This document shows positions 55,983 to 64,000 of a DNA stretch of 64,000 nt, piece by piece. Source of the DNA: Rhodanobacteraceae bacterium (lineage in GTDB: Bacteria; Pseudomonadota; Gammaproteobacteria; Xanthomonadales; Rhodanobacteraceae); NCBI GenBank assembly GCA_004299705.1, contig SCQS01000060.1, forward strand, positions 1 to 64,000, read 5' to 3'. The notes under the pieces were generated by a model that saw only the letters and a program-made list of their open reading frames with translations, was not told the origin of the DNA and did no database searches. The position numbers and the translations under genes were made by a program. The first letter of the stretch is position 1. Each line of letters opens with the position of its first letter.

Positions 55983-56020
55983 TATAACTACCATTGACAA
56001 ACAAATGTGATAGTTATAAC
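55983..56020 (+). promoter_or_regulatory. Promoter of the TonB-dependent receptor with flanking inverted repeat
   Basis: TTGACA at 55994-55999 and TATAAC at 56015-56020 (15-nt spacing, short). The -35 and the spacer are enclosed by an 8-bp inverted repeat TATAACTA/TAGTTATA (55983-55990 with 56011-56018), a likely regulator site. Upstream of the strong Shine-Dalgarno AGGAGGG. Confidence 0.55.
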
Positions 56021-56062
56021 AATGACGGCACAGGTCAACTCATGCTGTCAGGAGGGTGGGTC

Positions 56063-58318
56063 ATGCACAGCAAGCGTTCCACGTTTCGGGTCCGGGCACT
56101 TTCGATCGCCATCGCGTCTGCCATTGCGTGGGTGCCGTTGGCCCATGCACAAACCAGCCAGGCTGCCAACCAACAGACATCCTCAGCGGGCACGCGGGCG
56201 GTGACCCTGCCGACCATCGTCGTCACGGCCAACAAGCGCACCCAGAACGTGCAGGACGTACCCATGGGTGTGTCGGTCATCGGCGGCTTCCAGCTCGAAC
56301 GGATGAACGCGGCCGACTTCGGGGATTACCTGTCGCAAATGCCGGGCGTGAACCTCATCTCGGGCGGCGAGGGCCAGACCCAGATCGTGATACGCGGCAT
56401 CACTTCCGGTTCGCGCCAGCCCAACTCCAGCGTGGGTACCTACATCGACGACGCGCCGTTCGGTTCCAGCACCGTGTATGCGATCGGCGGCCTGCTGACA
56501 CCGGACATCGACCCCTCGGACCTGGAACGCGTCGAGGTGCTGCGCGGACCGCAGGGCACGCTGTACGGTTCCAACACGCTCGGCGGCCTGATCAAATTCG
56601 TGACGCGGCCGCCCGACACCACGGCTTTTTCGGGCCGGGTGCAGACGGACGTCACCAGCCTCGCTCACGGTGGCACCGGGTTCGGCACGCGCGTAATGTT
56701 GAACGCGCCATTGGTGGACAACAAACTCGCCGTGCGCGTGAACGGATTCAAGCGCAACGACCCGGGCTACATCGATGACATCGGCAAGGGCCAGAAAGAC
56801 GCCAACAAGGCCGACGTCGATGGCGGCCGCGTGCAAGTGCTGTGGACACCCAACGAGCGCGTTTCCTTGCGGGTGTCGGCGCTGTTCCAGAACCTCGACA
56901 GCGACGATCTTGCCAATGGTGGCGTCGACGTCGACCCGTACACGCTGCAACCCATCTACGGCCGCTATACCTCCAAGCACCCACCGGGTACCGGCCAGTT
57001 CGATCTTGGTTACCGGATGTACGACGCGACCCTGCAGGCCGACCTCGGCTGGGCCAAGTTGATCGCGACCACCAGTTACGACCACTTGGGTCTCGACCAG
57101 AACTTCGACCTCACCCAGGCCTACGGCCCCATCCTCGGACCCATCTTCGGCCTACCCAATCCGGGATTTTCCGAGTTCACGCCGGTTTCGCAGAACAAGC
57201 TCACCCAGGAAATCCGTCTGCAATCGCCATCAACCCAAAAACTCGAATGGCGCGTCGGCTTGTTCTACACGCACGAACGCAGCCGTTACGGCGAAAGCGT
57301 GCTGAGCTTCGATTCGATCACCGGCGACCCCATCCCATTGCCCACGCTGGCCGACCTCAATCTCGGCCCCGCGAACTTCACCGAATGGGCCGGCTACGGC
57401 GACATCACTTACCACTTCACGCCGCGCTTCGACGTGCTGCTGGGCGTGCGCTACACCCACGACAAGACCCAATACACCCAGACCGGCGAAGGGCTGCTGG
57501 TCGGCTCGTCGAGTTTCACCACCACCGGCACCGACTCCCCGACCACTTACCTGATCAATCCGTCGTTCAAGCTCAGAGACGACGTGATGCTGTACGCGCG
57601 CATCGCTTCGGGGTTCCGTCCGGGCGGCCCCAACGTGGGCGTGCCGCCCGGCCTTGGCGCGCCGGTGACCTTCGGCCCGGACAAGCTGGTGAACTACGAG
57701 GTCGGCCTGAAATCCACGCTGCTGCAAAACAAGATGACCTTCGACATCGATGCGTTCTACATCGACTGGAGCCAGATCCAGCTGGAAAGCAACGTCGCCG
57801 GCATCGGCTTCCTGAGCAACGGCGGCAAGGCCAAGAGCCAGGGCCTCGAAGCGGCACTGGAATATCGCCCGGTCGTCGGCCTGACCCTGAGCGCGAACGC
57901 CGCGTACACCGACGCGGTACTGACCGAGAACACACCGGTGGGTCTGGTCGGATTTACAGGCGATCGCCTGCCCTACGTGCCGCGCTGGAACGCCAACGTG
58001 GGCGCCGAATACATTTTCCCGATCGCCAACGGTTGGTCGGGCTACGCCGGCATCAACTATGGCTACGTGGGCGAGCGCATCAGCGACTTCCAGTCGGTGC
58101 CGGATGCGCGTTTCAACCTGCCGGGGTATCGGGTGCTCGACCTGCATGCGGGCGTGAACTACGGCAGGTGGACTTTCGGCGCCTTCATCAAGAACGCGAC
58201 GGACAGCCGTGGCGTCACCATGCTGTCGTTCGAAACCACCGACCCGACCGCCAGTCCCTACTCGGCCACCTATGTCCAGCCGCGTTTGATCGGTGTCACC
58301 GCGAGCGTGGATTTCTGA
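56063..58318 (+). CDS. TonB-dependent outer-membrane receptor
   Basis: 751 aa. Signal peptide (ALSIAIASAIAWVPLAHAQ), a TonB-box-like TIVVTANKRTQNVQDVPMGV (quoted in part), a plug domain (QMPGVNLISGGEGQTQIVIRG, quoted in part; LERVEVLRGPQGTLYG) and a 22-stranded barrel ending in an aromatic residue (VTASVDF). Imports a ligand too large for porins. ATG 56063 with AGGAGGGTGGG upstream. Followed by genes for peptide breakdown and uptake, so a peptide ligand is likely, though this is inference. Confidence 0.95.
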   Translation: MHSKRSTFRVRALSIAIASAIAWVPLAHAQTSQAANQQTSSAGTRAVTLPTIVVTANKRTQNVQDVPMGVSVIGGFQLERMNAADFGDYLSQMPGVNLISGGEGQTQIVIRGITSGSRQPNSSVGTYIDDAPFGSSTVYAIGGLLTPDIDPSDLERVEVLRGPQGTLYGSNTLGGLIKFVTRPPDTTAFSGRVQTDVTSLAHGGTGFGTRVMLNAPLVDNKLAVRVNGFKRNDPGYIDDIGKGQKDANKADVDGGRVQVLWTPNERVSLRVSALFQNLDSDDLANGGVDVDPYTLQPIYGRYTSKHPPGTGQFDLGYRMYDATLQADLGWAKLIATTSYDHLGLDQNFDLTQAYGPILGPIFGLPNPGFSEFTPVSQNKLTQEIRLQSPSTQKLEWRVGLFYTHERSRYGESVLSFDSITGDPIPLPTLADLNLGPANFTEWAGYGDITYHFTPRFDVLLGVRYTHDKTQYTQTGEGLLVGSSSFTTTGTDSPTTYLINPSFKLRDDVMLYARIASGFRPGGPNVGVPPGLGAPVTFGPDKLVNYEVGLKSTLLQNKMTFDIDAFYIDWSQIQLESNVAGIGFLSNGGKAKSQGLEAALEYRPVVGLTLSANAAYTDAVLTENTPVGLVGFTGDRLPYVPRWNANVGAEYIFPIANGWSGYAGINYGYVGERISDFQSVPDARFNLPGYRVLDLHAGVNYGRWTFGAFIKNATDSRGVTMLSFETTDPTASPYSATYVQPRLIGVTASVDF

Positions 58319-58447
58319 GCGGCGCATGAGCCGCCAACCTCGTCGCGCGCCATCGCCACGGCCTTGGCGCGCGCACATCGAACGCAACATGCTGTACTGG
58401 TACCCGCCTGCGCAAGCCCCCGTGACGCGCCCACACGTCGGAGAAGC

Positions 58448-60460
58448 ATGATGACCTTTCGCACCGCCATCGCCACGCTGATGCTGGCCGTCGCCATTGC
58501 GGCACCGGCGGCGACCCCGCCATCGCCGCCAAGTTCGGCCGTTCCCGTGACGACGCCTTCCGCAAATCCGGCGCCCGCCGTCGTCACGACAGCCACCAGC
58601 ACGGCACCGACGCTAGCTGCGCAGGATCTGGGCACGTTCTTCGGCGGGCTGGTGCCGTACATGCTGAAGCGCAACGACATCGCCGGCGGCGTGATCGCGG
58701 TGGTCAAGGACGGCAAGCTGATCTTCGCGCACGGTTACGGCTACGCAAACGTCGCCAAGCGCACGCCCGTGATCCCCGACCAGACGCTGTTCCGGATCGG
58801 CTCGGTGTCCAAGCTGTTCACCTGGACCGCGGTGCTGCAACTGGTCGCCGAGGGCAAGATCAACCTCGACGCCGACGTCAACCAGTACCTGGATTTCCAG
58901 ATCCCGGCGAAATTCGGCAAGCCGATCACGATGCGCGACCTGATGACGATGACGCCCGGGTTCGCCGAAACCCTGCGCAATCTGATGGTCGCGAAGCCCA
59001 GCCAGCTGGTGTCGCTGCGCGATTATCTCGTCGAGCACTTGCCGCCCCGGATTTTTCCGCCCGGCAAGGTGGTGGCGTACTCGAACTACGGCGCGACGCT
59101 GGCGGGTTACATCGTGCAGCGCGTATCCGGCGAACCGTTCGACCAGTACGTCGCGCAGCACATCCTGAAGCCGTTGCAGATGACGCATTCGACCTTCGAC
59201 CAGCCGCTGCCATCGTCCTGGCGCGGAAACCTCGCGGCCGGCTACGTGACCGCCAGCGATGCCAAGGCGATGCCGTTCGAACTGATCCAGGCGTGGCCGG
59301 CGGGGTCGTTCACCTCCACCGCCACCGACATGGCGAAGTTCATGCTGATGCAACTGCAGGACGGCCAGTACGACGATGCCAGGGTGCTGCCAGCGGCCAT
59401 CGCGAAACTGATGCACAGCCATCACTACAGCGCCGCGCCGGGCATCAACGGCTACGACTTCGGTTTCTACCAGGAAAACCGCAACGGCCTGCGCATCATC
59501 GGGCACGCCGGCGACACCAACTTCTTCCACACCGACCTGCACCTGTTACTCGACAAGAACATCGGCGTGTTCATGTCCTTCAACAGCGCCGGCAAGGCGC
59601 CGAACGGAACCGCCGAAGCCGTGCGCACCGAGCTGTTCCACGCGTTCCTCGATCGCTATTTTCCGTACACGCCACCCACCAAGCCGATACTCGCGAGCGC
59701 CAAACGCGATGCCGCGCGCGTGGCCGGCTGGTATTGGGCAAGCCGTCGCGAGGACAGTGGATTGCGCCTGGTCTATCTGCTGAGCCAATTGCAAGTCGGC
59801 GCGCTGCCCAACGGCGACATCACCGTCAGCATGCTGAAGGACGCCAGCGGCGCCGTGAAGCACTGGCGCGAGATCGGCCCGCTGCTTTATCAGCAGGTCA
59901 ACGGCCAATCGAAACTGCGTTTCGTCACCAACGCGGATGGGTCGATCAAATGGTGGGCCACGGACGACTTCCCGCCCGTCGAAGTGTTCCAGCCGGTGCA
60001 CGGGCTATCGCAGATGGGCTGGTTCCTGCCGCTGACCGAAATCGCGGTCGGCGTGTTCCTGCTGACCTTGCTGGTCTGGATTGGCGGCGCAATCGCGCGG
60101 CGCCGCTTCGGCAGGAAGCTCGCCTTCGCACCGGGGCAATTCGGGTTGCGGCTGGCGGCCCGCATCGGCGTGATCGTGTTGCTGGTTTTGGTGGTGGGTT
60201 GGCTGGCCCTGTTGATGCAACTTTCCCAGCCAACCGGGCTGCTGGTCGATTTCGACGGTCCGTTGATGCTGCTGTTCGCGCTGGGCGTGCTCGGCATCCT
60301 GGGCGGCATCGCGATCATTCAGGATGCGCTGTGGCGGGTCGTGCGCGGGCCGGGCGGCGTACTGGCGCGCGGCGGCGAACTGATCCTCGGCCTGTGTGCG
60401 CTGTACGGAATCTGGGTGATCCTCGCCTTCGGCCTCGTCAACTTCAACTTCCATTATTGA
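58448..60460 (+). CDS. Membrane-anchored serine hydrolase, beta-lactamase/D-peptidase family (1)
   Basis: 670 aa. Signal peptide, then a Beta-lactamase (PF00144-type) domain with SVSK (Ser119, Lys122), YSNYG and a HAGDTNF motif. The C-terminus adds three to four membrane helices (LPLTEIAVGVFLLTLLVWIGG; IGVIVLLVLVVGWLALL; LMLLFALGVLGILGGIAII), so the catalytic part faces the periplasm and is anchored in the inner membrane. Members of the family include D-aminopeptidases, esterases and penicillin-binding-protein-like enzymes. It is closely related to the gene at 61868-63856. Confidence 0.87.
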   Translation: MMTFRTAIATLMLAVAIAAPAATPPSPPSSAVPVTTPSANPAPAVVTTATSTAPTLAAQDLGTFFGGLVPYMLKRNDIAGGVIAVVKDGKLIFAHGYGYANVAKRTPVIPDQTLFRIGSVSKLFTWTAVLQLVAEGKINLDADVNQYLDFQIPAKFGKPITMRDLMTMTPGFAETLRNLMVAKPSQLVSLRDYLVEHLPPRIFPPGKVVAYSNYGATLAGYIVQRVSGEPFDQYVAQHILKPLQMTHSTFDQPLPSSWRGNLAAGYVTASDAKAMPFELIQAWPAGSFTSTATDMAKFMLMQLQDGQYDDARVLPAAIAKLMHSHHYSAAPGINGYDFGFYQENRNGLRIIGHAGDTNFFHTDLHLLLDKNIGVFMSFNSAGKAPNGTAEAVRTELFHAFLDRYFPYTPPTKPILASAKRDAARVAGWYWASRREDSGLRLVYLLSQLQVGALPNGDITVSMLKDASGAVKHWREIGPLLYQQVNGQSKLRFVTNADGSIKWWATDDFPPVEVFQPVHGLSQMGWFLPLTEIAVGVFLLTLLVWIGGAIARRRFGRKLAFAPGQFGLRLAARIGVIVLLVLVVGWLALLMQLSQPTGLLVDFDGPLMLLFALGVLGILGGIAIIQDALWRVVRGPGGVLARGGELILGLCALYGIWVILAFGLVNFNFHY

Positions 60461-60473
60461 CGGGGCGCGAACG

Positions 60474-61871
60474 GTGCAGACCGCCCACCGCGAACCCGAC
60501 GCGCCTGTGCAAACGGCATCCATGGACAACGCCGCAGGTGCGGCGCCGGCCTACCGCGAGCAGCTCGACCGCAGGCTGGGACTGCCGCAACTGGTGGTGT
60601 ACGGCATGCTGTTCGTGGTGCCGATCGCGCCGATGGCGGTGTACGGCTTCGTCGCCCGCGAGAGCTTCGGCATGGTGCCGCTGGTGTACGCGGTCGGCAT
60701 CGTGGCGATGCTGTTCACGGCACTCAGCTACCGGCAGATGAGCGGCACTTTCCCCTACGCCGGATCGGTGTATTCCTACGTGCAGCGCGGGCTGCATCCG
60801 TACGCCGGCTTCATCGCCGGCTGGGTGATCCTGGCCGACTACCTGCTGATCCCGGCGCTGATCTTCGCCTTGAGCGCGTCGTGGCTGCGCGGGCTGATGC
60901 CAGCGGTGCCAAGCTGGGTGTGGATCGTAGCGTTCGTGCTGATCAACACCGGCGTGAACGTCGCCGGTATCCGCTTGCAGGCGAAGGCGCACCTGGTGTT
61001 GCTGGCGATCGAAGTGATCGCGCTGCTGGTGTTCGTGGTGTTCGCGATCGATTTCGTGTTCATCGCCCACCACGGTGTCGGAGGCTGGTCGCTCGCGCCG
61101 TTCTGGCAGCCCGCGCACATGAACGACGGCTTCATCGCCACCGCAACGTCGATCGCGGTGCTGAGTTTTCTCGGCTTCGACGCCATCAGCACGCTGGCCG
61201 AGGAAACCCGCAACCCGCGCGTTGCGGTCGGCAATGCCATCCTGATCACGCTGCTGCTGCTCGGCGCGGTCTTCATCGGGGAAACCTGGCTGGCCGCGCT
61301 GGCGCATCCCGACTATCGGACGCTGGACGCGGAACTCGGCTTCTTCCAGATCGCCCGCGAGGTCGGCGGACAGTGGCTGTACCTGTCGCTGATCGTGATC
61401 AACGTGGCCGCCGCCGGCATCGCCAACGCGATGGCGGCACAGGCCGCGATTTCACGCATCCTGTTCGCGATGGGACGCGATCGTGTGCTGCCCGGTTCGG
61501 CATTCCTCGCGCATGTCAGCCCGCGTTTCCGTACGCCGGTGAACGCGACATTGCTGGTGGCGATGGTTTCGCTGGTGTTGGCGCTGCTGGTGCCTGCCGA
61601 GCTGCTGCTGAAGCTGGTCAATTTCGGCGCGCTTACCGCGTTCATGCTGCTCAACGTCACGGTGTTCGCCTACTTTTTCGTGAAGCAGAAACGGCGGCGC
61701 CAGTTCCTGCGTTACCTGGTGTTCCCCGCGCTCGGTTTCGCGATCGTCGCCTTCGTATGGTGCGGGTTCGATCGCACCACGCTGCTGTTCGGCGGCAGTT
61801 GGCTGGTGATCGGATTGATCGTCGGCGCGTTCAAGCAGCGCGCCCCACTGCCCTTCGAGCCATCGCCATGA
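60474..61871 (+). CDS. APC-superfamily amino-acid permease
   Basis: 465 aa with about 12 membrane helices. The N-terminal GLPQLVVYGMLFVVPIAPMAVYG (quoted in part) and the conserved FLGFDAISTLAEETRNPRVAVG (quoted in part) identify the APC family. Imports an amino acid or short peptide product. GTG 60474 is used; ATG 60522 is possible. Its stop overlaps the second hydrolase by 4 bp, giving tight coupling. Confidence 0.92.
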   Translation: MQTAHREPDAPVQTASMDNAAGAAPAYREQLDRRLGLPQLVVYGMLFVVPIAPMAVYGFVARESFGMVPLVYAVGIVAMLFTALSYRQMSGTFPYAGSVYSYVQRGLHPYAGFIAGWVILADYLLIPALIFALSASWLRGLMPAVPSWVWIVAFVLINTGVNVAGIRLQAKAHLVLLAIEVIALLVFVVFAIDFVFIAHHGVGGWSLAPFWQPAHMNDGFIATATSIAVLSFLGFDAISTLAEETRNPRVAVGNAILITLLLLGAVFIGETWLAALAHPDYRTLDAELGFFQIAREVGGQWLYLSLIVINVAAAGIANAMAAQAAISRILFAMGRDRVLPGSAFLAHVSPRFRTPVNATLLVAMVSLVLALLVPAELLLKLVNFGALTAFMLLNVTVFAYFFVKQKRRRQFLRYLVFPALGFAIVAFVWCGFDRTTLLFGGSWLVIGLIVGAFKQRAPLPFEPSP

Positions 61872-63856
61872 ACCTTTTGACGAAACTCGCCGCGACATTC
61901 GCACTCGCATGTACCGCCAGCGGCACGGCCGTGGCGCAAGCCCCACTGCAACCGACGCCGGCTGCAGCGGCCGTCGACGCGACTGCCGCCATGCCGAATG
62001 CGGCGGCAGCGCCGCTGACAGAAAGCGATCTCTCGACATTCTTCGGCGGCCTGGTTCCGTACATGCTCAAGCGCGGCGACATAGCCGGCGGCGTGGTCGT
62101 GGTCGTCAAGGACGGCAAGGTGCTGTTCGCCGAGGGCTACGGCCATGCCGACCTGAAGACGCGCGCGCCCGTATCGACCGCCACCACGTTGTTCCGGATC
62201 GGCTCGGTGTCGAAACTGTTCACCTGGACCGCGGTGATGCAACTGGTGCAGGCGGGCAAATTGAACCTCGACCGCGACATCAATGCGTATCTCGACTTCA
62301 GGATTCCACCCGCGTTCGGCAAGCCGATCACCTTGCGCGACCTGATGACACACACGCCGGGCTTCGAGGACACCGCGCGCGACCTGCTGCCCGCCACGCC
62401 CGCCGGCACCAACCTCGAACGCTATCTCAAGGCGCACGTGCCCGCGCGCATCTTTCCGCCCGGCAAGATCGTGGCGTATTCCAATTACGGCGCGGGACTG
62501 GCCGGTTACATCGTGCAGCGCGTGTCGGGCGAGCCGTTCGACGACTACATCCGGCAACACATCCTCCAGCCACTTGACATGCAGCACTCCACGTTCGCGC
62601 AACCACTGCCGGCGAACCTGGCGCCGTTGCTCGCGAAAGGTTATGCGTCGGCTTCGGATGGCGTCGCCAAGCCCTTCGAGCTGGCCAATCCCGCGCCCGC
62701 CGGCGCCATGACTTCGTCTGCGCTGGACATGGCGAACTTCATGATCGCGCAGTTGCAGGACGGCCGTTTCGGCGACACCCGCATCCTGTCGCGGGCAACC
62801 GCCGAACTGATGCACAGCCCGCAATACACCGCGGCACCCGGCCTCAACGGCTTCGACCTAGGCTTCTACCAGGAGAACCGCAACGGCCAGCGCATCATCG
62901 GCCATGGCGGCGACACCATCGTGTTCCACACCGACCTGCACCTGCTGCTGGACGCCGACGTCGGCCTGTTCGTGGCATTCAACAGCGAAGGCCGCAACGG
63001 TGCCGTCAACGACGTGCGCAGCGCGATCTTCCACGCGTTCCTCGATCGCTACTTTCCGTACCGCGCGCCACCGCTGCCCACCGCGACCACGGCCCGCGCC
63101 GACGCCGCGCGCGTCACAGGCTGGTACGAAAGCAGCCGCCGCAACCAGAGCGCACTGAGCCTGCTGTACCTGCTGGGTGCGCAGCATGTCGTCGCGCAAG
63201 CGGACGGCACGCTGACCATCTCCGGCATGACCGATGCCGCCGGCGCACCGTTGCACTGGCGCGAAATCGGGCCGCTGCGCTATCGGCAAGTCCACGGCCA
63301 GTCACTGGTCGAGTTCGTCGCCGATGCGCACGGCCGGATCCGCTACTTCGCGAGCGGCGAAGACCCGACGGAGTTGTACCAGCGCCTGCCCGCATCGCAC
63401 AGCCTCGGCACGTTCGGACCGCTGGTGCTGATTGCAACCCTGGTGATACTCGTGGCGCTGCTCACCTGGATCGCGGGCGGATGGATGCACCGTCATTACC
63501 GGCAGCCGCTCGCACTGACCTCGGGCCAACGCCACGCGCGCCTGTTGTCGCGGCTCGGCGCGGTCGCACTCGCGCTCGTGGTGCTCGGCTGGCTGGCCTT
63601 GATCGTCACGATCTCCGTCGACGTACTGTTGCTGGTTCGCGGCGGCCTGGTGCCATGGATGTACCTGCTGTACGCGCTCGGCGTGCTGGCCCTGATCGGC
63701 ACGTTGGCGATAGTCGCCAATGCCGTGCAGGCATGGTTTTCGCCGCGGCGCGGCAGGTGGACACGCGCCGGGGAAATCCTGTTGTCGCTCGCCGCGATCT
63801 ACCTCGCGTGGTTCATCGTGGCGATGCGGCTGGTCAGCTTCAACGTGCATTTCTGA
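61868..63856 (+). CDS. Membrane-anchored serine hydrolase, beta-lactamase/D-peptidase family (2)
   Basis: 662 aa. Same plan as the hydrolase at 58448: signal peptide, SVSK (Ser113, Lys116), YSNYG, HGGDTIVFH, then C-terminal membrane helices (LVLIATLVILVALLTWIAGG; ALALVVLGWLALIVTIS; YLLYALGVLALIGTLAIV). Many blocks are identical between the two (FFGGLVPYMLKR, SGEPFD, FYQENRNG, HAFLDRYFPY), so they are tandem paralogues separated by the permease. Diverged substrate specificities are likely. Confidence 0.87.
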   Translation: MNLLTKLAATFALACTASGTAVAQAPLQPTPAAAAVDATAAMPNAAAAPLTESDLSTFFGGLVPYMLKRGDIAGGVVVVVKDGKVLFAEGYGHADLKTRAPVSTATTLFRIGSVSKLFTWTAVMQLVQAGKLNLDRDINAYLDFRIPPAFGKPITLRDLMTHTPGFEDTARDLLPATPAGTNLERYLKAHVPARIFPPGKIVAYSNYGAGLAGYIVQRVSGEPFDDYIRQHILQPLDMQHSTFAQPLPANLAPLLAKGYASASDGVAKPFELANPAPAGAMTSSALDMANFMIAQLQDGRFGDTRILSRATAELMHSPQYTAAPGLNGFDLGFYQENRNGQRIIGHGGDTIVFHTDLHLLLDADVGLFVAFNSEGRNGAVNDVRSAIFHAFLDRYFPYRAPPLPTATTARADAARVTGWYESSRRNQSALSLLYLLGAQHVVAQADGTLTISGMTDAAGAPLHWREIGPLRYRQVHGQSLVEFVADAHGRIRYFASGEDPTELYQRLPASHSLGTFGPLVLIATLVILVALLTWIAGGWMHRHYRQPLALTSGQRHARLLSRLGAVALALVVLGWLALIVTISVDVLLLVRGGLVPWMYLLYALGVLALIGTLAIVANAVQAWFSPRRGRWTRAGEILLSLAAIYLAWFIVAMRLVSFNVHF

Positions 63857-63897
63857 CGGCCCCGCAGGCGCAAGCACAAGGACACCAAGGAAACGAC

Positions 63898-64000
63898 ATG
63901 AACGACGTCCAACATGGCCCGCTGCGGCTGCAGGCCCGCATCGAAAAGCGGACACTCAAGGCACCCTTTCGCATCACCGGCTACACCTTCACCGGCTTCG
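63898..64000 (+). CDS. N-terminus of a probable dipeptide epimerase (enolase superfamily)
   Basis: Only 34 residues are inside the window: MNDVQHGPLRLQARIEKRTL and then KAPFRITGYTFTGF. The pattern 'L-x-PFRITG' matches the N-terminal strand of L-Ala-D/L-Glu and related dipeptide epimerases. Good AAGGA before the ATG. It lies 41 bp after the second hydrolase in the same direction. The call rests on a short fragment and context. Confidence 0.5.
   Translation, partial: MNDVQHGPLRLQARIEKRTLKAPFRITGYTFTGF

Overview
This is a GC-rich chromosomal window. The gene order (uvrC-pgsA-tRNA-Gly-tRNA-Cys), the PilZ-like/DUF1272/kdsB operon, the TonB-dependent receptor with periplasmic peptidases, and several dispersed palindromic repeat families (including GTAGGAGC-type REPs) point to a gammaproteobacterium of the Lysobacterales/Xanthomonadales, perhaps the Rhodanobacteraceae. 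The genus assignment is inference.

Left part, 1-19421: a tRNA locus carries two integrated islands in tandem. Island 1 runs leftward from the 3' end of tRNA-Cys (7469-7542). Within the window it holds a P4-type integrase, hsdR and hsdS of a type I restriction system, and an ATPase with a TOPRIM-like/DUF4435-like C-terminus that runs off the left edge. No hsdM is visible. Island 2 (7646-19366, about 11.7 kb) sits in the 3' end of tRNA-Gly (19346-19421) and is bounded by a perfect 21-bp direct repeat. It encodes a second P4-type integrase, an AlpA-like regulator, a string of overlapping small genes including a winged-helix replication-type protein, a VirB6/TrbL-like membrane protein and a replication-relaxation-like protein, two secreted proteins, RadC, a DUF6573 protein, a lipoprotein and a GIY-YIG protein. 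Its two long non-coding stretches are full of palindromes. In relatives such as E. coli, pgsA, glyW and cysT lie side by side. Here both islands have split that arrangement.

Middle, 19458-44585: mostly core genes. These are pgsA and uvrC; a MacB-like ABC exporter followed by a sigma-54 response regulator and sensor kinase; a tightly overlapping leftward operon (PilZ-like protein, DUF1272, kdsB, low-molecular-weight phosphatase, thioredoxin-like/NHL protein); a phospholipase D-family protein; xseA; an aldehyde dehydrogenase; an MsbA-like exporter; a cold-shock protein; nucleoside and purine salvage (methylthioinosine phosphorylase, hpt); nagZ; and rlmI.

Right part, 44665-64000: a DUF255 thioredoxin-domain protein, a TPM-domain protein, dgkA, a DUF3311/SSS-transporter pair, a BlaI-M56 peptidase regulatory operon ending in a TonB-like lipoprotein, prmC, and a periplasmic M1 aminopeptidase. 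Divergent from that peptidase is a rightward cluster: TonB-dependent receptor, membrane-anchored serine hydrolase, amino-acid permease, a second related serine hydrolase, and the start of what looks like a dipeptide epimerase. Together these suggest uptake and breakdown of peptides containing D-amino acids, possibly murein-derived.

Spaces between core genes carry at least six kinds of dispersed inverted-repeat element. No rRNA, CRISPR array or complete transposase gene was seen.
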